The notes under the pieces: generated by a model | The model's database searches: none | What the model was told of the DNA's origin: nothing | Seen by the model: the letters and a program-made list of their open reading frames with translations, nothing else | Part shown: piece by piece, positions 49,548 through 59,735 of the stretch | Layout: each line of letters starts with the position of its first letter | Numbering within the stretch: position 1 is the first letter of the stretch | NCBI GenBank assembly: GCA_947179155.2 | Contig: OX359264.1 | Span: 50,107,702 to 50,171,701, forward strand | Source of the DNA: Hedera helix | Lineage: Eukaryota > Streptophyta > Magnoliopsida > Apiales > Araliaceae | Reading direction: 5' to 3' | Length of the DNA: 64,000 bases | Program-made: the position numbers and the translations under genes

Positions 49548-49753
49548 GTCCACCCATAACTAAATATTTTGGCGACGTCGTGCTAATATTCCCCGACAGA
49601 ACGAATATTCTCTGACCAATCGAATATTGTCCTACATAAATATTTTTGCACATAATATCCTTAACTTTAATTTTTATTAATTTAACACCTTATTGTTAGG
49701 CATAAAATTATGAGAAAAATTAAAATCTATTTATTAAAATTCGGGGTCTTACA
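49548..49753 (-). repeat. T1 5' LTR, proximal part
   Basis: Matches 19610-19816 closely. It ends ...GGGGTCTTACA at 49753 and is followed by the outer target duplication CTATT (49754-49758). Confidence 0.9.
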
Positions 49754-49758
49754 CTATT

Positions 49759-51060
49759 GCCCTATTTCTTTTCACACAAGATGAAAATATCTATTGATTT
49801 TCCACTAGCTTGCTACTGTGTAATCAAATTTACGTTTCCATTTTGTTTACCCAGAGAACAGGAAAAGCTATTCGTGTTTAACTTGACAAGTGTTATTTAT
49901 ATGATGTTTTTGTTGACTATCAAGTATTTGTTTTACAAAACTGAATGATTATGTAATTGTATACAATGGAGCAAAATGATATGAGTTACTTTTATTATAT
50001 ATTTGTTTGATAAAATTTCTATTTACATATATATTAACTTCTTATTATAGTTTAATTTATTAATTACATATATAAATTTATAATCAATAAAATGAATAAT
50101 CTCGATACAACTCATGGATTTTGTATCTAGTTAACTAACAAATTCTATCCACACGACCCTTGCAAAAAGAAATTACAATATATTTAATGCACTTATTTAC
50201 TTTTTAAATTTATTATTTATTATAAAATATAATTTTAATAACTGTAGTAAATTATATTTAATATAAATTTACATATTAGAATCCTTACTAAATACAATTA
50301 ATTCTATTCAATCACTTACCTAAATCAATACGACATAGAGTTGTAAAAAATATGTACTTCTAAAAGAAATTATAATTGTTTACCTTAGCAATGAGCTAAG
50401 AAGTCTACACTATATAATTTTTAATAAAAATAATAATTATATAATATCTCACGCAATTATATGTGGTGTTTCTCATTTTTTATTTATTTATAATTATCTT
50501 CTAACTCAACAAACTTATACTAAATGTGATTTTTTTTTATTAATAATTAATTTAAAAGATCTCCACAGATGCACAATTTCTATCGAATCCATTCTTAGTT
50601 TTACCAAGAAAAAATAATCGGGTATAAATATGAATAACAAATTCATTATGAAGGTGAACTACATTTACTCAAAAAATTATTCTTCAACCAACCTAGCAAA
50701 AAAGATTTAATTCTAAATTTTTTTTTATAAATTGGTCCAGGGTCTGAATTTTCTTTTTTATTTATTAGTTGAGGTACGACGTGATAATAAAATTTTATAC
50801 TGAATCATAAAGAGAAAAATTAAAAATATATATATTTTAATAAATCATAAATTTAATAAATTAATTTTTTAAATCAAAATATGATTTGAGAGGTCTATAT
50901 ATAATTATTAAGTAGTGAACTCTTGTCATTTAATAGGCAGGGATAATAAAATTTTAATATTTTACTGTTTTTTCAAAAGATCATAAAAAGAAAAACTTAT
51001 TTTTTTTTTCTTTTGAATATTGTAACGGAAGATTTGTACTTTCCCTTCGGTCCTAACTAA
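49759..51060. other. Host flank upstream of HIRA, A/T-rich
   Basis: This is the right flank of the T1 insertion. No domain-bearing ORF or terminal repeats were seen. The HIRA promoter should lie in its last part; no clear TATA box could be assigned. Confidence 0.5.
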
Positions 51061-51472
51061 AATAAATCGTTCTCTCACTTTCGCTTTACGATATTCTCTC
51101 TCTTCTTCTTTGTTACCTCGTTTTACATTTGATTCCTTGCCTCCCCTTTTTCTTTGTTCTTCCCTTTTATCAGTCTTTCATATACCCTCGATACGACCCA
51201 CAATCTCCCATTGGATTTGACCGTTAAAAAAATTTCTTACTCTCTCCTTCTTCTTCAAGTTCAGTCTTTACCTTACCCGCCGCTAAAGGGTTTTCTTTTG
51301 TCAAAGTAAAATCTGTTTTTTTTTTCTTTCAAATTTTTGCTTGGCCTACTTAGGGTTTTTCTGGGGTTTTTCTTGTGAACTTAATCTTGGGTAATTTTTG
51401 GTTCAATTGATTGAATTTTTCTGCCCTTTAAGTGAAAAAAGCTCTTTTGGGTATCGGAAATTATAATTCAAG
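51061..51472 (+). promoter_or_regulatory. Likely HIRA 5' leader, pyrimidine-rich
   Basis: A marked shift to C/T-rich sequence ('ttctctctcttcttctttgt' near 51093) precedes the start codon at 51473, typical of plant promoters and 5' untranslated regions. The transcription start is not determined. Confidence 0.5.
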
Positions 51473-54400
51473 ATGATTGCAGAAAAGCCTAGTTGGATTA
51501 GGCATGAAGGTATGCAGATTTTCTCCATTGATATCCAGCCTGGTGGACTTAGGTTTGCTACTGGTGGAGGTGATCACAAGGTTGGTCTTTTCTCTTCCTT
51601 ACACTATTTCAATTGTTTGTTTTGTTTGAATCTATTCTTGTTTGTATGCTCTGTTTGTTTGTTGAGAAGAATTGGGGAAGGAGAAGAAACCAAAACATGG
51701 AATGTCGATTTTTTTTTTATAACTGAATGCGCGAATCTAATTGTTTTGATTTCAGTTCTTGATAGACAAATTTATTAGTGTTTCTTGAAATGCCTGGTAT
51801 TCCTTTATTTTAATTCTTATAGCTTGTCAATTGCTGCAAGATGGTGCCTTTTAAACGTCTAATTCAAGGTACTTGCTGCAGTAGGCTTTTTGGGTATGTT
51901 TCAGAAAGTTAATGTCTCATGGTAATTCATGTGGAATTTTTGCAAACCTTAGTTAAATATTGTAATGCTGCTTCATGTCGTACATGTAGAACCCCTATTA
52001 TCTTGCACATGTTGCTTACATAATTGGTTTCTTCATATATTATATGGGTATTGTCAGTTAATTTGACAATACCCGAATCTGGATTCTGAGTGGACGACAT
52101 AAGGAGTGGTTTTAATTGTTAATGTTAGAGAGCTTGTGTGGTACAACAGCATCCACCTCTGCAAGCTCATTTTTAAGTTAGAAATTGCGGATCAATCCCA
52201 TTACTAGTGGACTCTGCACAATGCTTCCTGCCCTGATTGTTAGTAGCAGTAGCATTTGCAACATTCGTTCTATGTAGGCTTCTGATGCCTGCAGCTCTTA
52301 TGTTACTCGACATTCACAGTCAATTTTGAAATCTCAATGAGGCAGACCTCGTGGTGATTTTGCACCACAGCACATTGGTTTGCATGGACAAGACTATTTG
52401 CCCCTTGTGATTGGAAAATAACAACCAATTTGTAAATGCAATTGCAGATTCTGCAGGTGCCACCTTGCAGAACTATTAGACCAGCCAATTGATGTATATC
52501 GTACTCAAATTTTCTGCTATTGGCCCCTCATCTCTCTTTAGTTGCAAAGCTTAGGAAACTCCTTAGTTTCTTTTGTTCTATAAGGGTTCGATTCTTCATC
52601 ACCAGGTTCATTAGATTGGTTCAACTGTAGTCTGTAGTGATTGGATTCAAATTCTGATAACAGTGATTACCACGGTAGGTTTGATGTAGTAATATTCCAA
52701 TCCATACTTTCTGAACAAGTGTGGCGAAGCTTACAAGTTAATGTTTTGTAGTTTTGATTGATATTAAATTAAATTTGTCATTGACATTCCAACTTTCCAA
52801 GTTGGTCTAATTAAAAGTACTGTAAAACAAAGTCTGGTATTCAATTAGGAAAGAGACTGCTTTTAATATTGACATACATATTTTTCAATCTGAGGGAATA
52901 CAAGACTTCATGCTCTTAAGTCATTTCTCATGTTACTTTGTGATGTATTTCAGTATCTGTTTTCTTACTCATCTGCATAGCTTTTGATCTACAGTTTATG
53001 TTACTTGCAGGTTCGAATTTGGAATATGAAACCAGTTGGAAGAGAGTTGACAGCTGAGGAATCAGCATCACCACTTCTTGCCACCCTTCGTGATCATTTT
53101 GGTTCAGTCAATTGTGTCAGGTGGGCTAAGCATGGTCGATTTGTTGCATCCGGGTCTGATGATCAGGTAATTCTAATTCACGAGAAGAAGCCTGGATCAG
53201 GAACAACTGAGTTTGGTAGTGGAGAACCTCCAGATGTTGAGAATTGGAAAGTTGCCTTGACTTTGAGGGGACACACAGCTGACGTGGTAATAAGAGTTAG
53301 AAATAAAAATATTTTGTTTATGCACAACATCAAGCTTGAGTATTGAAGAAATACCACTGTTTGAAAAATTACTCTCCGAACTTTCTTGGCTAGTCTGTAA
53401 ATATTTAAGCAATGTTTATTTAGCTGATGGCACATAAAACAGATTATAACATGAAATGACTCAATTCACATTTCATGTTTAGTCTCCTTTACATTACTCT
53501 AAAATGGTCCAACCATGTACTGTCTAACCAGGGAATCTTTCCATGCTTAAAGTAGGTGGATCTTAATTGGTCTCCTGATGATTCGACATTAGCTAGCGGG
53601 AGTTTGGATAACACTATTCATATTTGGAATATGAGTAATGGCATCTGCACAGCTGTTCTCAGGGGTCACTCCAGTTTGGTTAAAGGAGTTACTTGGGATC
53701 CTATTGGTTCCTTCATAGCAAGTCAATCGGATGATAAAACTGTCATCATTTGGCGAACAAGTGACTGGAGCCTTGTTCATAGGACAGATGGACATTGGAC
53801 CAAATCTGTATGTTTATAAGTGACTTTCAATTTTTTATTTTATAACATTCCTTTCCCAGTCTAACTAGAATTTTAACTTTTCAGCTTGGGTCTACCTTCT
53901 TTAGGCGGCTTGGATGGTCACCATGTGGCCATTTTATTACCACCACCCATGGTTTCCAGAAGCCAAGGCATTCTGCACCTGTTCTAGAGAGAGGGGAGTG
54001 GTCTGCCACTTTTGACTTCTTAGGTCACAATGCCCCAATTATTGTTGTTAAGTTCAATCATTCGATGTTCAGAAGGAGTAATTCTAATATTCAGGAAACT
54101 AAAGCTGCATCTGTCGGGTGGACTAATGGGTCTTCAAAGACTGGGGAGAAAGAGTCACAGCCATATAATGTTATTGCAATAGGAAGCCAGGATCGCACCA
54201 TAACAGTGTGGACGACTGCAAGTCCTCGCCCTCTCTTTGTGGCCAAGCATTTCTTTTCACAAAGTGTCGTGGATTTATCCTGGTATATTAGCTGTCGAAC
54301 ATTCAAAAACATAAATAACAATTATTAATTGATTTGAAAATTGTTTGTGATATCTCTTTTGTCCTTCCTGGTTTCCTACCTCCTCCATTTTAATTAATTA

Positions 54401-57400
54401 ATTTGTTCTTCTGATATTAGGAGTCCCGATGGATATTCTCTTTTTGCTTGTTCCCTGGATGGGACGGTGGCTACCTTCCATTTCGAGGTAAAAGAACTTG
54501 GACACAGGCTAACAGATACTGAATTGGAGGAATTAAAGAAAAGTCGTTATGGTGATGTTAGGGGCCGACAGGCAACTTTAGCAGAAAGTCCCGCACAACT
54601 GTTGCTTGAAGCAGCATCAGCTAAGATAGCCGCAAGCAAAAGAATAACCACAGATGTCCTACAAAACAACATACCCTTAAAATCTTCTCCTGATGCTGAA
54701 ATTGCAACAAAGGTTTCTGAATCTCAGGCTGAGAATGGGATGAAAAGTACGGGAGCAGATGGTGATGCCTTAAATAAGGTGGCCCCTTCTGTCTGGGTGA
54801 CTAATCCCGTGAAGCAAAGAGAATATCGGCGCCCTGATGGCAGAAAGAGGATCATCCCTGAAGCTGTCGGAGTGCCCTCCCAGCAGGAAAATATCTCTGG
54901 TGGTGCTCATTCTCAAGCCCTAGACTTTCATTTGAATTCATCAGAGCACAGGAAAAATGATGGTGCTGTATTTCATACTGATGCTTCTGTTCAAGGAGTT
55001 TCTGTGAGGAGATCACTAGGTGGGAGCACTGATATCAAGGAACGTTCGGGAGTCACTGCTAGGGCAGCTATTAGTGAAAGTCTTGTAATTGAGAAGGTTC
55101 CAGTCTCTTTGGGTAAAGATGGCAGCGTTAGTGTTGAACATATGGGAACTGTGAAGAACTCGGGTACTTTGGTTGCTGGTAGTAATCTTTCAATCAGGGT
55201 ATTTGATAAGAAAGAAGGTGAAGATATGATACCTGTTTGTTTGGAAGCTCGTCCAAAAGAACATGCTGCAAATGACATTGTTGTGGTTGGGAATACATTT
55301 ATGATAAAAGAAACAGAAGTTGCATGTACCAGAGGGACTGAAACTCTTTGGTCTGATAGAATCTCCAGCAAGGTGACTGTTCTTGCTGGAAATGCCAACT
55401 TCTGGGCTGTTGGCTGTGAGGATGGATGCCTGCAGGTTTGTATAAGTTTTTTGGACAGTTTTATTCCTAATAGTTATAAAAGTATCTAAAATAGCATCCT
55501 CTCGAGAAACAATTTTCTCAGTATAGATTGTGACCCACATTTTTCTTTGAATTTTTCTGCATCAATTCTATTTACAACAAATACATAATATTTACACCTT
55601 TGACGTTCATCAAGTCTTGAATGGCAAAGTTTACCCTTTTTTTCCCCTTGTTCTATCATATTCAATCAGGGTGCTGCTGAATCCTTTTTTGTATTTCTAG
55701 ATAGATCAAGGCTGCTGTAGGTTTTTGAGCGTTGTTGTGTTACACAGTGTATTGAGGCGAGGCCTCATTTTGGTTTAGTTCTTATTTTTGTTTATCTTAT
55801 TTTTTTTGAATGAATGAAATATCTTTGTTTATATTGGAAAACTAGTAGTAAATTTGAGAATAGAATTAGCAAGTCGGGTAATTTTATTTGATTCTATATA
55901 TATGAATACATGTGTGTGATATCAGTTTCTGATGTTCATTATCTTTACATAGCAGTTTTTGGTAATCACCGGCTGATATTCAACTATGATGAGTTAGTAT
56001 TGACAGATATTAAACCTAATATTAGAGTTTTATTTGTATATTTAATTACAAGAAATTAATATGCTGCATATGCAAAAAAAAGTTATTGAACTTCAACTTT
56101 TTCATCTTTCCATGAGATAGGTGTACACAAAGTGTGGGAGACGTGCAATGCCGGCCATGATGATGGGATCAGCAGCTGTTTTCGTAGATTGTGATGAGTC
56201 TTGGAAGTTGTTGCTTGTCACAAGGAAGGGATCCCTATATGTATGGGACCTTTTCAACAGAAAATGTCTCCTTCATGATTCACTGGCTTCACTGATGACT
56301 TCAGATCTGAAGTCAACTGGTAAAGATGCAGGTAGTGTAAAAACCTGAGAAAAAATTGAAGAGGTTCATTTTTTTTGGAGTTTATCTCTGTGAGGTATCT
56401 GTGGAGGATTTTTTTGTAATAATTGTTTCTTTTTTTTCTGTTTTAAAACCCAATCTGTTTCCAGGCATGATAAAAGTGATATCTGCAAAGCTATCTAAAT
56501 CTGGTTTTCCTCTTGTTGTTTTGGCCACACGGCATGCCTTCCTCTTTGATATGAGCCTCATGTGTTGGCTGAGGGTTGCTGATGATTGCTTCCCTGCATC
56601 AAATTTTGCAAGCTCCTGGAATTTGGGATCGGTTCACGGTGGTGAACTGGCAGGCTTGCAAGTGGATGTCAGAAAGTTCTTGGCTAGAAAGCCAGGTTGG
56701 AGCAGGTATGTAATATCTTAATTTTTTTGGAAAGATGATAAATTATAACTTGTAATATAAATTGGTGGTATGCAGTAAATTCAAAATTTAACATGTTTCT
56801 TCACGATGAGAAACACCTGTGTTAAATTGGTTATGGTTTATATAGAACTAGCACACATGGTGCATGTGAAGATAAATCGTACTCTTTCTGTTCCACAAAG
56901 TGTCACATTTTGACTTTTTGAAGTTAGATTGCGAAATCCATAAATTTAAAATGGATATGATTCATGTTAAGTTTTGAAAAATAACAAATTTTACAATTAT
57001 TAAGTACTCTAAGAAGCAAGGCTTCTTCTCTCCATCCCAGCAATTCTCCAATTCCAAATTCGTGGACTCTTCCATAGGATTATTCTGTAGTTTTTTTAAT
57101 TAATAAATAGAAAATATTACTGATACTATATACTATACTAATTAATATAATGTTTTATATGCTAGTACTATTTGCAATATTAGTATTAGATTTAATTAGT
57201 ATATATTTCCTATATTCCTAGATACTATTAACACATAAAATTTGTGTTTCTTGAATTTCTTTATATATTTTTATCATGAATTAATATTTATTATTATTGA
57301 AGTCTTAATGTATGTATGTATATGTAATTATGCATATAAAAGACTTCTTTAATATGTAAATATGTGATGAATCCTTGAATTCCCGATTTTTGAGATTTCT

Positions 57401-58758
57401 CTAACATCCAACCCCGAATAATCAAACCTGAATCCTTGCCGCTTGTAATTTTTCCATAGGTTACCATAATTATGATTGTATTAACTAAAGTCAAATGAAT
57501 TTTGTATCATTTTCGAATTTAGGATTTCATAAATCGAGTTTTTTGGGACTCTTATTGTGGATCAAAGGGAGTATTATTTAATATATACTCCCACCGTCCC
57601 ATATTAAGCGCTCACTTTTCCTTTTTTATCTATCCCCCAAATTAATTGCCTGATTTCTAAAGTTGTATTATTTTTGTTCACTTTTTTCCAAGTATACCCT
57701 TCACAATTTCTAGATACATCTAATTATTTTATGGGAAAGTGAAACCGTTAACAACTTGGCCATCGAAGAAATAAAAAGTTGACTAAATGCTAATGTTAAT
57801 TATGTGAAAAAAAGTAATTAAAATATACCTATATATTGAATGAAAATGGATGAGTTGGAGATATTAATTTAATAAGGGTATATTAGGAACAAATTTATTA
57901 CCTTAATTTGTGTGTCATTTAAAAAGTGGGCGTTTAATATGGGACGGAGTGAGTGAAATAAAAACAAAAATTAAAATGCGAGAGAAAAATATACTTTGGG
58001 GTAGTTGTGGGAGAAGAAATGTGTAACAAAACATTTCTTCTGCTGCTACTTATCAAAACAGTGTACTCTCTCCGTCACTAAGTAAAAAAAAATTATACGC
58101 GGAAAGGATGTCTCAAGTACATAAACTATATGTCTATACCTCAAAAGTTACTTAAGTAGGTTTCATTAATTTTGCAAAGAAAATAAGATTCATTAGTGTA
58201 CTTATGAGGAGGAGGGGTCCACTCATCTACTTGAATACTTTAATTTACTTAATTTGTGTGAATAATGTAATTAAGGCATCCTTTGGGGGCGGAGGCAGTA
58301 ATTTTAAATTGTGCCTCATCTTTACCAAATAGTAACCAAGTTAAATGCCCCCATTTATTCTTCTAACCCATTTACTAAAAGAAAAGGGGTAAAAATAAGA
58401 AGAAAATATATCACGAAGCATGCAAAACTTTTATTTGACTCAATTGTCTTTTCTTAATCCCTCATTATTTATTCTCAATAATCACTGCGTGATATTCTTG
58501 ATTCTTATTATTCAATGATTTGGACCAAAATAATTTTCAAATTCCACTAAGATCAATACTGTATGTTGATCTGTCACTTTTTGGAATTATATTTATGCTG
58601 CAAGTGCTTGACTTGTGGGTGGTGTGCTGGTTCAGAGTGACTGATGATGGAGTACAGACGCGTGCTCATTTGGAAACGCAGTTGGGTTCAGCACTGGCTT
58701 TGAAGTCGCCAAATGAATATCGCCAGTGCCTTCTGTCCTACATACGCTTTCTAGCAAG
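51473..58758 (+). CDS. HIRA: HIRA histone chaperone, 3' exon(s) not found
   Basis: HIRA is the WD40 subunit of the nuclear complex that deposits histone H3.3 independently of replication. Exons inferred from homology and GT/AG borders: 51473-51580, 53011-53286, 53556-53807, 53885-54282, 54421-55435, 56121-56331, 56465-56705, 58636-58758. The frame stays open across all joins (2624 nt, about 874 residues). WD40 repeats fill roughly residues 1-380 (for example 'SGSDDQVILIHE', 'SGSLDNTIHIWNM', 'SQSDDKTVIIWR', 'GSQDRTITVW'). A B-domain-like motif for ASF1 binding, DGRKRIIPEAVG, is at ~484-495. The HIRA C-terminal domain starts near residue 660 ('WAVGCEDGCLQ'). The last exon ends within '...SYIRFLAR' with a split codon and a GT donor. 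The final ~80-90 residues expected in plant HIRA were not found downstream. Confident as HIRA; whether it is intact is open. Confidence 0.93.
56882..57571. mobile_element. Stowaway-like MITE, 690 bp, HIRA intron 7
   Basis: The left end CTCTTTCTGTTCCACAAAG and the reverse complement of the right end (CTCCCTTTGATCCACAATAA) are related, and both are flanked by TA (56880-56881 and 57572-57573). The length is at the long end for the class, and the ends are diverged. Confidence 0.5.
57588..57953. mobile_element. Stowaway-like MITE, 366 bp, HIRA intron 7
   Basis: The left terminus CTCCCACCGTCCCATATTAA and the reverse complement of the right terminus (CTCACTCCGTCCCATATTAA) match well for about 30 bases. 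TA precedes the left end; TG follows the right end, probably a mutated TA. This is a Tc1/mariner-derived MITE with no coding capacity. Confidence 0.8.
58066..58298. mobile_element. Stowaway-like MITE, 233 bp, HIRA intron 7
   Basis: It begins CTCTCTCCGTCAC and ends GGGGGCGGAGGCAG (reverse complement CTGCCTCCGCCCCC), with TA on both sides (58064-58065 and 58299-58300). Confidence 0.6.
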
Positions 58759-59065
58759 GTTCGCTGTTTTAGTGTTCTTACTGCAGTTTATTGTGGGTTA
58801 AGTTTTCAATTTTGTCAGGTTCACATTTGCATTATTATATGTTTTTTCTATGAGATCATAATCTTGATGGTACTAACTTTTATCCCAAGCTAGTTGGTTG
58901 TACTTAAAAAATAAAAATAAATATGCGGTGCTAAGACAGCTGAATGTCAATAAGTTAAGTAGACATTTTGAGTTTTTAAGTACAGATTTGTAAGACATCC
59001 CAAATATGAATTTATACATGATATTTTCACATGTTTCTAAATTATCAGTGTATCTATATATTATA

Positions 59066-59090
59066 CTAGCATTAACCTGTGCCTCTGGCA
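59066..59090 (-). mobile_element. Helitron-like 3' terminus
   Basis: On the minus strand: GTGCCAGAGGCAC (a 5-bp stem, 3-base loop hairpin at 59080-59092), then nine bases, then CTAG at 59069-59066, followed by T. A hairpin shortly before a terminal CTAG/T is the hallmark of Helitron 3' ends. The element would extend to the right; its 5' TC end was not located. Confidence 0.4.
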
Positions 59091-59360
59091 CTACAAATAC
59101 CAATAATTGAATGAAATGAAAGAATTTAGTAACAATTGAATGAAATGAAAGAATACCAAAAGGCAGGGATAACAAAGATTGCCATAGAATTCCTTGAAAA
59201 CAATTTTCCCCAATCATATTTTTGCTTTAAAGGAAAACAATACAAAGCAGTCAACCAAAAAATTAAAGTTCATTCCTAATGAAACTCTCTCACCGAAACA
59301 CACGCTTTAGCAAACAAACATATAAATAAACCAATAAATATATATATTAAGGTTCTCCGT

Positions 59361-59723
59361 TTACCTGATCATCAGTAGCAAATTACACCATTGGGAACTA
59401 CTACTGATGCAGCGCAATCTATAAGTAGTGTATGCACTTGTTCGATTCTCATCAGTCTTCTCTTCATTGGTTTCCACTTTGTCTTTTGGGTTGCCTTCTG
59501 TTTCTTGAATATTAGTTGAAGCCTCTTTTTCCCCTAGAATCTCGGCTGGAGCCTCTTTATTATCTGGAACCTCAGCTGGTTCTTTCTCTTTTTCTTGAGC
59601 CTCCTTGTCTTTCTCTTGAGCCTCAGCTCTAACCTTCTCTTTTTCTGCCTTCAACGCTTGTTCTTTCTTGTCCAATGATGAAGTCACAAAGCAAAGTCCA
59701 TGGTATTTCAGGAGATTCTTTGG
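59361..59723 (-). CDS. Unidentified E/K-rich exon (3' terminal?)
   Basis: The minus-strand reading frame is preceded by a good acceptor ('ttttggtggtacag') at 59724-59725 and ends at a stop at 59361. The encoded ~120 residues begin PKNLLKYHGLCFVTSSLDKK. They continue as a highly charged stretch rich in EK, EAQEK and EAPAE-like repeats (predicted coiled coil or disordered), and end in a Ser/Leu-rich tail. I do not recognise the protein. It could be the last exon of a gene starting near 63548, or a captured gene fragment inside a Helitron. The strong amino-acid bias argues against a random ORF. Confidence 0.4.
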   Translation of the reverse strand, partial: PKNLLKYHGLCFVTSSLDKKEQALKAEKEKVRAEAQEKDKEAQEKEKEPAEVPDNKEAPAEILGEKEASTNIQETEGNPKDKVETNEEKTDENRTSAYTTYRLRCISSSSQWCNLLLMIR

Positions 59724-59735
59724 CTGTACCACCAA

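Larger units (their letters stand above)
7683..49753 (-). mobile_element. T1: old Tekay-like Ty3/gypsy element, host of the nest
   Basis: A single minus-strand retrotransposon is split by insertions. Its outer ends are TATGAC (from TGTGAC) at 7683 and ...TCTTACA at 49753. The perfect 5-bp repeat CTATT flanks it at 7678-7682 and 49754-49758. Its pieces, read right to left, are: 5' LTR 49753-49548 plus 45908-43544; gag and protease 43543-41845; protease to integrase core 37941-35584; integrase C-terminus and polypurine tract 20394-19817; 3' LTR 19816-19463 plus 9952-7683. The protein is a close relative of element E. Many stops and frameshifts show that it is dead. Both LTRs are about 2.6 kb when insertions are removed. 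Confidence 0.9.

Noticed and set aside
54991..55540. Long minus-strand ORFs opposite HIRA exon 5
   Set aside because: They are shadows of the coding strand; the plus-strand reading matches HIRA through the exon.
58759..58800. Reading HIRA on through the 58759 donor to the nearby stop as the natural C-terminus
   Set aside because: The ORF continues only about 14 codons with no similarity to HIRA, while the GT donor is at the expected exon border. Intron retention is more likely.
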